A stretch of DNA of 64,000 nucleotides from Sporosarcina sp. Te-1 (GTDB taxonomy: Bacteria; Bacillota; Bacilli; Bacillales_A; Planococcaceae): contig NZ_CP071798.1 in the NCBI RefSeq assembly GCF_017498505.1, forward strand, positions 2,501,501-2,565,500. Direction: 5' to 3'. The translations under genes and the position numbers were made by a program. Below the pieces are notes generated by a model. That model was given only the letters and a program-made list of their open reading frames with translations. It searched no databases and was not told the origin of the DNA. Position 1 is the first letter of the stretch, and the number at the start of each line of letters is the position of its first letter. Below are positions 26,785-35,232 of the stretch, one piece after another.

Positions 26785-26880
26785 AAACACGAACTATATT
26801 TAATACCAATATTTTTTTGTTCGTTTTTTATATACAAAACCGAATAAAAACTATATAATTCACTTGAAAAGTTCGTAATA
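26785..26880 (+). promoter_or_regulatory. Promoter with two pairs of PurBox-like sites
   Basis: The PurR box consensus is AWWWCCGAACWWT. Pair one: AAACACGAACTAT (26785-26797) and inverted TTTGTTCGTTTTT (26816-26828). Pair two: AAAACCGAATAAA (26836-26848) and inverted AAAGTTCGTAATA (26868-26880). Spacers are 18 and 19 bases, slightly longer than the usual 16-17. A -10 TATAAT (26854-26859) with a weak -35 TATACA (26831-26836) lies within pair two, so binding would block transcription of the permease. Confidence 0.6.
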
Positions 26881-26904
26881 AGCCAAAAAGAGAGGTTAGC
26901 AACT

Positions 26905-28236
26905 ATGGAAAAGAAACCGGATGGCATCATTATTGGCGTCAATGAAAAAGTAAGCGCCCCAAAAGCCTTGGTTCTCGGATTACAGCACGTACTCGCGATG
27001 GACTTATATATCGCCCCGATCATCATTGCAGGACTTCTTTCTTTAACAGTAGAGAATACGTCTTTCTTTATCCAAATGTGTTTCTTCGCAACAGGCATTG
27101 CCACATTGATTCAAACCGGTGCCGGCATCAAGCTCCCTGTCGTGCAAGGGCCGTCCTATGTTCCGGTTGGCGCCATTGCAGCAATCGGCAGTAAATTGGG
27201 ACTTGGCGCTATAGCAGGGAGTTTGATTCCCGGTGCAATTTTTATCGCCATACTTGGCTACCCTTTGAAATGGTTCGCGAAAGCGGTACGCAAAACAATT
27301 CCTCCGCTCGTTGGCGGAACGGTTATTATCATCGTAGGAATTGCGTTAATGCCGATCGGCCTGAATAATATTTTCCTTGCGGAAGGCAGTATTGGCACGA
27401 ATATTATCGTAGCTTCCGTTTCAGCTATTATTGTGATTGTTTGTATGCTGCTCGGCCGGAGACTTGGCGGCATTGGCACCTTCTTCCGCTTGGTCTCAGT
27501 CATTCTTGCAATCGTTGGCGGCACCATTACTGCAAGCATTCTGGGGACCGTTGATTTCTCACCTGTCCGGGACGCAGCCTGGTTCTCCTTGCCATCGCTA
27601 TTGCCATTTGGTAAACCGGTCTTTAACACGGGTGCTATCATCTCCATGATTTTCGTCTATTTAATTATCTTGATTGAAACGACCGGTACCTGGTTTGTCG
27701 TCTCGACAGTAACAGGAGAAGAGCTTGACGAAAAGCGGTTAAACCGTGCTTCGTTCGGAGAAGGGCTCGGCTGTCTGGCTGGTTCGCTCGTCGGCAGTAC
27801 ACCGATGACCGGCTATTCTTCCAATGCCGGACTTCTTGCAATTACAGGCGTCGCCAGCCGGACCGTCATCATGGTCAGCGGGGGAATTCTCGTCTGTCTT
27901 GGCCTAGTTCCTAAACTGTCGACTGCCATTACATGCATTCCCGAACCTGTCATCAACGGGATTTTCGGTATTGTCTGTGTAGCCATTGTTACGAACGGCA
28001 TGAAAGTAATTCAACCCATTGTCATCGACGACCGCAATATGATGGTCATCGGCCTTCCAATCCTCCTGACAATCGCCGTCACGGTACTTCCGAAAGAAGT
28101 ATTGGCGAACGTTCCGGACTGGGCCAACTATATCCTGTCATCCGGCATCACAGTCGGCGCGCTGGCTACGGTTTTATTAAACCTAATTATTCCTGTCGCC
28201 AAAAAGGAGAAAGCTGAACCGCAATCAATCGAATAA
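26905..28236 (+). CDS. NCS2-family xanthine/uracil/purine permease
   Basis: A 443-residue transporter with about 12-14 helices. NCS2 landmarks are QHVLAMDLYIAPIII (helix 1), VVQGPSYVPVGAI (helix 3 signature), IETTGTWFVVSTVTGEEL (helix 8, with the binding-site Glu) and GSTPMTGYSSNAG (helix 10 signature). The QGPSY and TPMTGYS variants favour the purine or urate side (PbuX/PucJ/PucK) over uracil, but the exact substrate is not clear. Paired PurBox-like sites upstream support purine control. Ribosome site AGAGAGG, ATG at 26905. Confidence 0.9.
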   Translation: MEKKPDGIIIGVNEKVSAPKALVLGLQHVLAMDLYIAPIIIAGLLSLTVENTSFFIQMCFFATGIATLIQTGAGIKLPVVQGPSYVPVGAIAAIGSKLGLGAIAGSLIPGAIFIAILGYPLKWFAKAVRKTIPPLVGGTVIIIVGIALMPIGLNNIFLAEGSIGTNIIVASVSAIIVIVCMLLGRRLGGIGTFFRLVSVILAIVGGTITASILGTVDFSPVRDAAWFSLPSLLPFGKPVFNTGAIISMIFVYLIILIETTGTWFVVSTVTGEELDEKRLNRASFGEGLGCLAGSLVGSTPMTGYSSNAGLLAITGVASRTVIMVSGGILVCLGLVPKLSTAITCIPEPVINGIFGIVCVAIVTNGMKVIQPIVIDDRNMMVIGLPILLTIAVTVLPKEVLANVPDWANYILSSGITVGALATVLLNLIIPVAKKEKAEPQSIE

Positions 28237-28240
28237 GAGA

Positions 28241-28275
28241 AAAGAGTGCAAACACGGATCGTGTCTGCACTCTTT
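28241..28275. terminator. Bidirectional terminator between the permease gene and ywbE
   Basis: AAAGAGTGCA-A-ACACG / CGTGT-C-TGCACTCTTT stem with a 3-base loop and a T6 run on the plus strand. The A-rich left side also gives T residues for minus-strand messages. Confidence 0.9.
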
Positions 28276-28282
28276 TTTGCTT

Positions 28283-28477
28283 TTATTCCAAAATGTCACA
28301 TACCCTGCCGACTTGGCCATCAGCCAGGCGTACTTTAATGCCATGCGGATGATAGCTGGAATTCGTCAACAAATCTTTTACGATACCTTCCGTTTTTGTA
28401 CCCGTCCGCTGGTCCTTTTTTAAGATGACATTCACTCGCAGCCCGGGCTTCACGTCACTTCTATTCCGTCCGTCCAT
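28283..28477 (-). CDS. ywbE: YwbE family protein (DUF2196)
   Basis: A 64-residue protein beginning MDGRNRSDVKPGLRV, with VILKKDQRTGTKTEGIVKDLLTNSS, HPHGIKVRL and GRVCDILE. This is the whole YwbE family, usually 63-66 residues, with a beta-barrel-like fold and no assigned function. The ATG at 28475-28477 lies 9 bases after GGAG. The first 17 bases overlap the end of the methyltransferase gene, so the two are co-transcribed. Confidence 0.9.
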   Translation of the reverse strand: MDGRNRSDVKPGLRVNVILKKDQRTGTKTEGIVKDLLTNSSYHPHGIKVRLADGQVGRVCDILE

Positions 28478-29081
28478 TTTGCGTCTCTCCTTCTTTTCGA
28501 AATATGCATTGTACGACATGGGCTTTCCCTGTGTGGAGCTGCCCTTCCTCGCGATACACTTCTCCTATATAAAAGTGTTCGATAAAATGACTTTGAAAGC
28601 TATGCAGCAGGTTTACCGGATTAACTAACAATGCCTCGTCACGCGGCCCGCCTATCCCATAGCGGAGCTGATCTTTCGTGTATAGTTCACTGATATAGAA
28701 GCCACCCGGCCGGAGTGAGTGTTGAATTCCCTCTATTGTGCGTTTCATCACTTTTTCGGGAAAATGCCCAAAGACGTGAACAATAGCATCCCACTGTTCA
28801 AATCCCCACTCCACATCCGCCAAATCATGCAGCTCCGTCTTGACAGCCACTCCCTTTTCCGCTGCCAATCTCTGTGTCTTTTCCAGACCCGACTCGGCAT
28901 AATCCCATGCCGTCACATCAAAGCCAAGCGTCGCCAAATAAACGGCATTCCGCCCCTCCCCTTCCGCGATGCATAGCACTTTGCCTCTCGGTATCTGCTT
29001 CGCCGCCTCGATGACGAACTGATTCGGCTCTTTTCCATAAACATATTCCTCTGTATCAAAACGTTCGTGCCACGGATTCAT
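28461..29081 (-). CDS. Class I SAM-dependent methyltransferase
   Basis: A 206-residue methyltransferase. Motif I reads VLCIAEGEGRNAVYLATLG (about 35-53), the acidic motif II is VTAWDYAESGL, and motif post-II is WDAIVHVFGHFP. The start WHERFDTEEYVYGKEPN resembles the N-terminus of TehB/thiopurine-like small-molecule methyltransferases. The substrate is unknown. It overlaps ywbE by 17 bases. A 20-bp-period tandem array lies upstream. Confidence 0.85.
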   Translation of the reverse strand: MNPWHERFDTEEYVYGKEPNQFVIEAAKQIPRGKVLCIAEGEGRNAVYLATLGFDVTAWDYAESGLEKTQRLAAEKGVAVKTELHDLADVEWGFEQWDAIVHVFGHFPEKVMKRTIEGIQHSLRPGGFYISELYTKDQLRYGIGGPRDEALLVNPVNLLHSFQSHFIEHFYIGEVYREEGQLHTGKAHVVQCIFRKEGETQNGRTE

Positions 29082-29170
29082 CGATCACGCGTCCCTTCCA
29101 TCTGCATTTCTTTCAGTGTAGCACGGAATCCCACTGTATATGGTCCTCCCACCTACGATCAGTACCGTTT

Positions 29171-29600
29171 TTGGGGCGTCCAATTAAGATTCTGGTTTTC
29201 GTTTATGTTTATTGGCGTTCAGCTGGAGATATTGGCGTTCATTTTGATTTATTGGCGTTCAGCTCGAGGTATTGGCGTTCGTTTCGATTTATTGGCGTTC
29301 AGCTCGAGGTATTGGCGTTCGTTTCGATTTATTGGCGTTCAGCTGGAGATATTGGCGTTCGTTTCGATTTATTGGCGTTCAGCCGGCGTTATTGGCGTTC
29401 ATTTCGTTTTATTGGCGTTCAGCTGGAGGTATTGGCGTTCATTTTGATTTATTGGCGTTCAGCCGGTTTTATTGGCGTTCGTTTCGATTTATTGGCGTTC
29501 AGCCGGTGTTATTGGCGTTCGTTTCGTTTTATTGGCGTTCAGCTGGAGATATTGGCGTTCGTTTTAATTTATTGGCGTTCAGCCGTGGTTTCTGGCATTC
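29171..29600. repeat. Tandem array 1: 20-bp period, 40-bp dimeric unit
   Basis: The 10-mer ATTGGCGTTC occurs 19 times, exactly 20 bases apart, from 29211 to 29580, with degenerate copies at both edges (TTGGGGCGTC at 29171, TCTGGCATTC at 29591). The 10-base linkers alternate strictly between AGCTGGAGAT-like (AGCYSGNGNT) and GTTTCGATTT-like (RTTTYGNTTT), so the real unit is a 40-bp dimer. The array fills the gap between a methyltransferase gene and an ECF sigma gene. The plus strand is free of stops in all three frames through the array, but 20 is not a multiple of 3 and no ribosome site is present, so translation is unlikely. Confidence 0.95.
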
Positions 29601-29658
29601 AGACCATTTTCTATTGCTCATCCAGAGCTTCTCGTGTTCAAACTAATTTTCGTCGAAA

Positions 29659-29690
29659 TGAAATTTTTCCAACACTCGACCCGTTATACT
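29659..29690 (+). promoter_or_regulatory. Candidate ECF-type promoter of the sigma/anti-sigma operon
   Basis: TGAAAT (29659-29664), a 17-base spacer and CGTTATA (29682-29688) resemble the ECF pattern TGAAAC-N16/17-CGT. Position fits autoregulation, 55 bases before the start codon. A sigma-A -10 (TATACT) overlaps it, so both could use this site. Confidence 0.5.
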
Positions 29691-29742
29691 GAATGAAACA
29701 AATAAAGACATGCGCATGTCCGTTTCAAGCAAGGAGGTCACC

Positions 29743-30309
29743 ATGGAAGAAGAGCAGCTTTGGATACGCCAAGTAATGGCAGGCGATAAGCAAGCGTTCG
29801 CTAACATTATTAATCGATATAAAAACCCACTGTATGCAACCATTTTGCGGATGACTAAAAATCCGCAGGACGCTCAAGATCTTGTACAAGATGCTTTTAT
29901 TAAAGTGTACCGCAATCTTCACAAATATGATGGAGGCGGCGCTTTTTCCGGATGGCTCTACCGGGTGGCCATCAATCATTGCATGGATGAGTTTCGAAAA
30001 AAGCGGTATTCCACCGTGCAGGTGCAACTGGAAGAAGAAGCGATCATCAACCCCAATCATCCTGAAATCGTGTTTTTGAAAAAAGAGAAAAGCCGTCAAT
30101 TGGAGCGTCTGATCTCCACTTTGCCGGAAGACGAGCGACTCATCATCCTTCTTCGCTATGTGAACGAAATCAGTTACGAGGAGATTTCTGAACTACTGGG
30201 CGTGCCTTTGTCTACTGTTCGGAATAAACTCCATCGGGCGAAGAAAAAGATGAGAGACACTGTGAAACGTGAAGGAGGTTTTTATCATGAATTGTCCAAC
30301 GGGGGATAA
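29743..30309 (+). CDS. ECF RNA polymerase sigma factor
   Basis: A 188-residue group 4 sigma factor. Region 2 includes AFANIINRYKNPLYATILRM, QDAQDLVQDAFIKVYRNL and AFSGWLYRVAINHCMDEFRK (about 20-85). Region 4 includes LPEDERLIILLRYVNEISYEEISELLGVPLSTVRNKLHRAKKKM (quoted in parts across 125-175). The ATG at 29743 has AGGAGGT five bases upstream, so the 11 codons before it are excluded. The next gene, overlapping by 23 bases, is its anti-sigma factor. It resembles the SigV/SigM group in size. The trigger is unknown. Confidence 0.9.
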   Translation: MEEEQLWIRQVMAGDKQAFANIINRYKNPLYATILRMTKNPQDAQDLVQDAFIKVYRNLHKYDGGGAFSGWLYRVAINHCMDEFRKKRYSTVQVQLEEEAIINPNHPEIVFLKKEKSRQLERLISTLPEDERLIILLRYVNEISYEEISELLGVPLSTVRNKLHRAKKKMRDTVKREGGFYHELSNGG

Positions 30310-31867
30310 ACTTTCACAATATGTTGATTCCTTGCTGCCAAGCGAGGAGCATGCGGAAATCAAGAGACATGTCGAGACATGCAAATCCTGTCAAACCGTG
30401 GTCTCTGCTTACCAAGAAGAACAGGCCTTCCTGGAGGAAACTTTGAAGACACCGATGTTGCCTGAGCATTTCACCGATCTTGTATTAGATCAGCTGGTGC
30501 CCTATCCCAATCCAAAAAAAATCCGGCGGAAAGCCCTTTGGAAGCGAGTTGCACTCAGCGCAGCAGGTATTATCATGGCAGTCGGACTCGGTGCAACATT
30601 CAATCCGAGCTTCGCCCAGTTTCTAGGAGGCTTATTTTCGACTGACCAGGTTGATGAAGGGCTCCAATTGGCTGCAGATGCGGGTCTTGCCAAACGAGTC
30701 GACCTGCAGGTTGAAGATCAAGGCCTGACGTTCCGTGTGGAAGATGTTATTGCCGACTCTTCACGTATAACGCTTTCCTTTCAAGTGTTGAATTCAGCTG
30801 GAAAGCCGCAGGACACGTATTTGAATTTAGGCGACACAAATAATGCGATTAAAGCGTTTGATCAGAATGGAGAAGAATTGTTTGAACTCGGTACAGGCTG
30901 GCAGGAAGGAAGCGACTATGGCATTGTTGAGTTTTCCTTACGGGGCCATCAAAATTTGGAACAGGTAACCATCTTGTTTGATCTCTTTGAATTAAATGGG
31001 GTCAAAGGCAACTGGCAACTGGAAGTCCCAGTCGATTTGCATGAGAACCGCAAATTGACAAAGAAGATGGATTTGAAGAATGCTACCGGCGTCCATCACG
31101 GTGTTCAAATCGATCTGAAAAAGCTGCAAATCGCACCTTCTTCAATAGAATTATTATATGAGACAGCTTTCACGAAAGAGGAACGCAAGAATTCTGAAGA
31201 GGCCAAGCGCAAGTTCGAGGATCTGTTCGGTAAAGATAGCATGGATTCGCTTGTCTTCGGAAACAACACCTCGATTGCCTATCATATTGAAAATGCGAAA
31301 GGTGACGTTATCTACTCTGCCGGCCGTTCCACTAGAGAGGAAACCGGTTTGCTGCGAGGAAGCGGCGAGGATATCGACATCACAGGAGGCACCGCTTGGA
31401 TTGATTCCTTCATCCCTAAAGGTGAAGAACAACTGACCTTTGTTTTGGATGGTGTCTATAAAACGGAGCCGACTGACCTTTCTCTTGCATTTAAACCGAA
31501 AGATATTAGAAAAGAACCTGTTTCATTCAGCTATAAAGGAAGCTATTTAACGATCAAAACTGTGAAAAAGCCTTTTTTCAGCGAAGATCGCTCCGTTGTG
31601 ATCAAAATGGAAGGCGGAATGGACTCGCTTGATGATGATTTCGGCAGCTGGATTGCTGTAGACGATAATGGAAAAAGCTATCCAGCCAACTTCAATGGTT
31701 CCATTTTCGATGAGAAAGATAAAAACGGACGCCATAAGGCAGAGCTGGATTTAGTGTTGGAAGGGTTGCAGGAAGTACCGGAGGAATTAACGCTTTATCT
31801 CGTCACCAAACGAAGCTATTACCCGGTTGAAAAACAATGGGAAGTCCCGTTGACCGAAAAAGAGTAA
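30287..31867 (+). CDS. Membrane anti-sigma factor with zinc-finger and DUF4179 domains
   Basis: A 526-residue protein. Residues 1-40 carry the anti-sigma zinc-binding pattern H-x3-C-x2-C (IKRHVETCKSCQ). One membrane helix lies near residue 90-108 (LSAAGIIMAVGLGATF). The large extracellular part begins with a DUF4179-like domain (PSFAQFLGG, then RITLSFQVLNSAG) and continues with repeated beta-rich domains, one resembling DUF5643. The N-terminus should hold the sigma factor in the cytoplasm while the outside part senses stress or a ligand. The ATG at 30287 has AAGGAGG 8 bases upstream. It overlaps the sigma gene by 23 bases and is followed by a terminator. Confidence 0.88.
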   Translation: MNCPTGDKLSQYVDSLLPSEEHAEIKRHVETCKSCQTVVSAYQEEQAFLEETLKTPMLPEHFTDLVLDQLVPYPNPKKIRRKALWKRVALSAAGIIMAVGLGATFNPSFAQFLGGLFSTDQVDEGLQLAADAGLAKRVDLQVEDQGLTFRVEDVIADSSRITLSFQVLNSAGKPQDTYLNLGDTNNAIKAFDQNGEELFELGTGWQEGSDYGIVEFSLRGHQNLEQVTILFDLFELNGVKGNWQLEVPVDLHENRKLTKKMDLKNATGVHHGVQIDLKKLQIAPSSIELLYETAFTKEERKNSEEAKRKFEDLFGKDSMDSLVFGNNTSIAYHIENAKGDVIYSAGRSTREETGLLRGSGEDIDITGGTAWIDSFIPKGEEQLTFVLDGVYKTEPTDLSLAFKPKDIRKEPVSFSYKGSYLTIKTVKKPFFSEDRSVVIKMEGGMDSLDDDFGSWIAVDDNGKSYPANFNGSIFDEKDKNGRHKAELDLVLEGLQEVPEELTLYLVTKRSYYPVEKQWEVPLTEKE

Positions 31868-31876
31868 TACGTGATA

Positions 31877-31914
31877 GACTGCTGCTTGCCAGATGGCTTT
31901 GCAGCAGTCTTTTA
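31877..31914 (+). terminator. Terminator of the sigma/anti-sigma operon
   Basis: Perfect 9-bp stem GACTGCTGC / GCAGCAGTC with a 15-base loop (31877-31909) followed by TTTTAT. Confidence 0.88.
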
Positions 31915-32034
31915 TATTTGCTTGTATAGCCAAGAATGGCTGTCACTAAATTGCCGCAATCAATAAAAGCCCCACTCTGCCGCAACCCGTTCACTTTTTT
32001 AAGATAACCGCCATGTTGGAAGATTGACGAATAG

Positions 32035-32079
32035 TAGTAGACCCCCTAAACTATATTTATTAGTTGAGGGGGTCTACTA
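32035..32079 (+). promoter_or_regulatory. Long inverted repeat overlapping the ribosome site of the MarR gene
   Basis: Perfect 12-bp arms TAGTAGACCCCC (32035-32046) and GGGGGTCTACTA (32068-32079). The stem extends inward (AACTA/TAGTT) with one mismatch, making arms of about 19 bases around a 7-base loop. The right arm contains the only ribosome site (AGGGGG) for the TTG start at 32082. The DNA form could be the operator of the MarR protein; the RNA form would hide the ribosome site. Confidence 0.7.
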
Positions 32080-32081
32080 AT

Positions 32082-32528
32082 TTGAAAGAGAAATTGAAAG
32101 AAGCCATTGATTTATTCGAGGAAGTCATGATCTACGGTTCCGAGCAAGTCATGAAGTCTGTCGATATTGATATTTGGAAAGAATATTCACCTGAACAGAT
32201 TCAAGTGCTTAAAATTCTTTCGACCCAAGGACCGCTTTCGAATGGAAAGCTAGCTGAAATCCAAGGGGTTCATAAGAGCGCTGTTTCTATTCGCTTGAGG
32301 AGACTAGAGGAAAAAGGATTAGTCACTTCCTCCAAGAATCCCACTGACCAACGCACAAAGGTAATAGAACTGACTCCGTCGGGAGTAGAGATTCTTAGAC
32401 AATCGAATGAGGCAGTATACGAAAGTATCGTTGAGTTATTTAACGGCCATATCAATGAAGAGGAAATAGATACGTTTGTAAAAACGTTCCGTAAACTAAA
32501 AGATATTTTACATATGAGAGGAATGTGA
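32082..32528 (+). CDS. MarR-family transcriptional regulator
   Basis: A 148-residue winged-helix protein. The recognition region reads GPLSNGKLAEIQGVHKSAVSIRLRRLEEKGLV (about 55-85, in parts) and the wing is SSKNPTDQRTKVIELT, with the conserved D-x-R. Flanking helices form the dimer interface. The start is TTG at 32082-32084 with AGGGGG upstream inside a hairpin stem. The pairing with an 884-residue MMPL exporter three bases downstream is like B. subtilis ydgG-ydgH. It probably represses its own operon through the inverted repeat at 32035-32079. Confidence 0.88.
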   Translation: MKEKLKEAIDLFEEVMIYGSEQVMKSVDIDIWKEYSPEQIQVLKILSTQGPLSNGKLAEIQGVHKSAVSIRLRRLEEKGLVTSSKNPTDQRTKVIELTPSGVEILRQSNEAVYESIVELFNGHINEEEIDTFVKTFRKLKDILHMRGM

Positions 32529-32530
32529 CT

Positions 32531-35185
32531 ATGAAACTCGTTTTGAAATTCAAGTGGCCGATTTTTATCGGTTTACTCGCCCTGACAGCAGCGCTTTTCA
32601 TTCTATCACCCGATCTTGCCAAGCAAGCGGAAAATGCAGGCTCATTTCAGTTGCCAGATACAGCAGATTCGCAAAAAGCAGCTGACATTCTGGAGAAGGC
32701 TGGCGTTTCTGAAGAGACGATTTCACTCGTTTACGCTCTTGATAAACCGGTCGATGACGCACGCAGGCAAGATGTTTCTGCCGTTGCCAAGAAAATAGAA
32801 TCCCTTGGCAAACCAGTCAAGGCTGTTCTAAATCCTTTTGAAAACGAAGAACTGGAAGCACAGCTTGTGTCTGAAGACAAGAAGACCATTCTCGTCCCCG
32901 TCACAGTAGATGGCTCCCATGATGAAATCATTGATCTGGCGGATAAAATCCATGCTGACATTTTGCCGAAAGACGAAACTGTCTATCTAACGGGCGAAGC
33001 CATTATAAACAATGACGTGAATGTCAGTGCACAAGAAGGCTTAAAAAAGACGGAATTGATTACTGTCATCCTCATTTTCGGCCTGTTGCTCATTGTTTTC
33101 CGCTCAATCGTGACACCATTCGTTCCATTGCTGGCGGTCGGGATTTCCTACTTGCTAAGCCAATCACTCGTGGCCTTCTTCATTGATTGGTTCGGCTTTC
33201 CTGTGTCGAACTATACCCAAATTTTCTTAGTGGCCATTTTATTTGGCCTTGGCACTGACTACTGCATTCTTTTGCTCAGTCGCTATAAGGAGGAGTTGCT
33301 CGCGGGCCATGAAGTGGAAGAATCCATTCTTAATACGTATAAAACAGCTGGCCGCACATTATTCATTAGCGCGACTGCCGTCTTTATCGGTTTTGCGGCA
33401 ATCGGTTTCGCTGATTTCCCGATATTCAAATCGGCTGTCGCGGTAGCCGTCGGTATCGCCGTATTGCTTGTCATCTTGTATACAGTCGTTCCGTTGTTCA
33501 TGGTTTTATTAAAGGATAAATTGTTCTGGCCATCCAAAGGGGCCGCCTCCCATAAAGACAGCAAAATCTGGATTGCATTCAGTAAAGTGTCGGTTTCCCG
33601 CCCCCTTCTGTCGATGCTCATTGTGGCGATCATCTCGATTCCATTATTGCTGACGTATGATAACGATCTTTCCTTCAACACAGTCGATGAAATCGATGAC
33701 AGCAAGGAGTCGGTCATGGGGCTGAACCGGATATCGGATGCTTTTGGAGAAGGCGATTCATTGCCTGTCCAAGTCATTTTGAAAAAGAATGAACCGATTG
33801 TGAATGAAAAAGATATTACGTATCTCGAATCCATCAGTAAAGATCTCGAGAAAGTGGATGGGGTTAAAAGTGTCAGGACGATCACACGGCCGACTGGCGA
33901 ATTGCTTGAAGATTTGTATGTAGATCATCAGATCACTTTAATGGCCGATGGGTTGGACGATGCTGTTGCCGGTCTTGCGGAGGTGCAAAAAGGACTCAAG
34001 CAAGTACAAGGTGGTTTGAATGAAGTAACAGGCCAATTGCCTACCGGATCAGCTGCCTCTTCAGGCGGTGCCGGATTGCGTCAAGCTGCGGGCGGCATCG
34101 GGAAAATAAATGAACAGCTTGGTCAAATTGCAGGCGGGCTGGAACAAGGTATGCCAGCAGAACAGGCAGCCGGTGGACTGAAAGCATTGAGCGGCGAACT
34201 GAAAAAAGTAAGCAACAGTTTGTATGGCGCCGCCAACCAGCTGGATGGATCAACTGGACAGATTGGCGCTCTTTCCGGCGGATTGACGGAGCTAGCCAAA
34301 GGGGTCGAAGCTGCAAATGGAGGCCTTGGTGAAATCCATTCAGGTCTTTCGGATTTATCTGCCATGCTTCAGGATATGGGTGATTCCAAGAGCGTCCGGG
34401 ATACCGGCTTGTTCATTCCTGAAGGTACGCTCGATAATAATGACTTTAAACAGGTGTTAGACCGCTATACGATTGACAATAAAACTGGGATTATTCTTGA
34501 AGTCATTCTGGAGCAGGATCCATATTCCCGGGAAGCTATTTCAACTGTTCATGATATAAAAGAAACGATGGAGCGTTCTGTCATCGGCACACCTTTTGAA
34601 AAAGCGGATGTCGCGTTAAGTGGAATATCAGTCATGAACGCAGACTTGAGCGATATCTCGACGAAAGACTTTACCCGTACCGTAACCATTATGCTCGTTG
34701 GTTTGTTTGTCGTCTTGTTCATTCTCTTCCGTTCTGCGATCATGCCTGCTTATATGATCGGCTCGCTCCTGCTGACGTATTATACGTCCGTCTCCATTAC
34801 GGAGCTGATTTTCGTGAACGGTCTTGGCTATGACGGCATCAGCTGGGCCGTGCCATTCTTCGGGTTCATCATGTTGATTGCACTCGGTGTGGACTACTCG
34901 ATTTTCTTGCTCGACCGGTTCCGCGAAGAGAGCATTAATGGAAAGAACGTCCGGGATGCCCTGGTAACCTCCATGGCGAAAATGGGCACCGTCATCATTA
35001 CTGCCGCTGTCATTCTCGCTGGCACATTTGGCGCGATGATGCCATCCGGCGTGCTCAGCCTTGTACAGATTGCGACAATCGTCATCACCGGATTATTGCT
35101 GTATGGTTTGATTATCTTGCCATTGCTCATTCCAGCCATTACGGTGTCGTTCGGACGTGGTGTCTGGTGGCCGTACCGAGGATAA
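32531..35185 (+). CDS. MMPL/RND-type membrane exporter (YdgH-like)
   Basis: An 884-residue protein, close to the 885 residues of B. subtilis YdgH. It has two halves, each with one helix, an extracellular domain and about five further helices. GLGTDYCILLLSRYKEEL (about 238) and ALGVDYSIFLLDRFREES (about 785) are the paired helix-4 signatures with the proton-relay Asp. The second extracellular domain contains heptad-like glycine-rich repeats (GLAEVQKGLKQVQGGLNEV onward), probably a long hairpin reaching into the wall. It likely exports lipids or amphiphiles under MarR control. Start: ATG at 32531 behind GAGAGG; a GTG at 32525 is the alternative. Confidence 0.9.
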   Translation: MKLVLKFKWPIFIGLLALTAALFILSPDLAKQAENAGSFQLPDTADSQKAADILEKAGVSEETISLVYALDKPVDDARRQDVSAVAKKIESLGKPVKAVLNPFENEELEAQLVSEDKKTILVPVTVDGSHDEIIDLADKIHADILPKDETVYLTGEAIINNDVNVSAQEGLKKTELITVILIFGLLLIVFRSIVTPFVPLLAVGISYLLSQSLVAFFIDWFGFPVSNYTQIFLVAILFGLGTDYCILLLSRYKEELLAGHEVEESILNTYKTAGRTLFISATAVFIGFAAIGFADFPIFKSAVAVAVGIAVLLVILYTVVPLFMVLLKDKLFWPSKGAASHKDSKIWIAFSKVSVSRPLLSMLIVAIISIPLLLTYDNDLSFNTVDEIDDSKESVMGLNRISDAFGEGDSLPVQVILKKNEPIVNEKDITYLESISKDLEKVDGVKSVRTITRPTGELLEDLYVDHQITLMADGLDDAVAGLAEVQKGLKQVQGGLNEVTGQLPTGSAASSGGAGLRQAAGGIGKINEQLGQIAGGLEQGMPAEQAAGGLKALSGELKKVSNSLYGAANQLDGSTGQIGALSGGLTELAKGVEAANGGLGEIHSGLSDLSAMLQDMGDSKSVRDTGLFIPEGTLDNNDFKQVLDRYTIDNKTGIILEVILEQDPYSREAISTVHDIKETMERSVIGTPFEKADVALSGISVMNADLSDISTKDFTRTVTIMLVGLFVVLFILFRSAIMPAYMIGSLLLTYYTSVSITELIFVNGLGYDGISWAVPFFGFIMLIALGVDYSIFLLDRFREESINGKNVRDALVTSMAKMGTVIITAAVILAGTFGAMMPSGVLSLVQIATIVITGLLLYGLIILPLLIPAITVSFGRGVWWPYRG

Positions 35186-35198
35186 TAAAGACCTTAAA

Positions 35199-35231
35199 AA
35201 GCACCCGATCCTAATGTGATCGGGTGCTTCT
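35199..35231. terminator. Bidirectional terminator between the MMPL and amidohydrolase genes
   Basis: Perfect stem AAGCACCCGATC / GATCGGGTGCTT (35199-35229) with a 7-base loop. T-rich tract on the plus side and TTTTTAAGG on the minus side serve the two converging genes. Confidence 0.9.
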
Positions 35232-35232
35232 T

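Noticed and set aside
29171-29600. Possible CRISPR array
   Set aside because: Repeats are 10 bases and linkers 10 bases, and the linkers are themselves related and alternate in type. No cas genes are near. The same applies to arrays at 39148-39274 and 59809-60001.
29067-29692. Three long overlapping plus-strand open frames with IGVRFDLLAFS-type repeats
   Set aside because: They are the three frames of a 20-bp tandem array lacking stops. No ribosome site precedes them and the repeat length is not a multiple of three.
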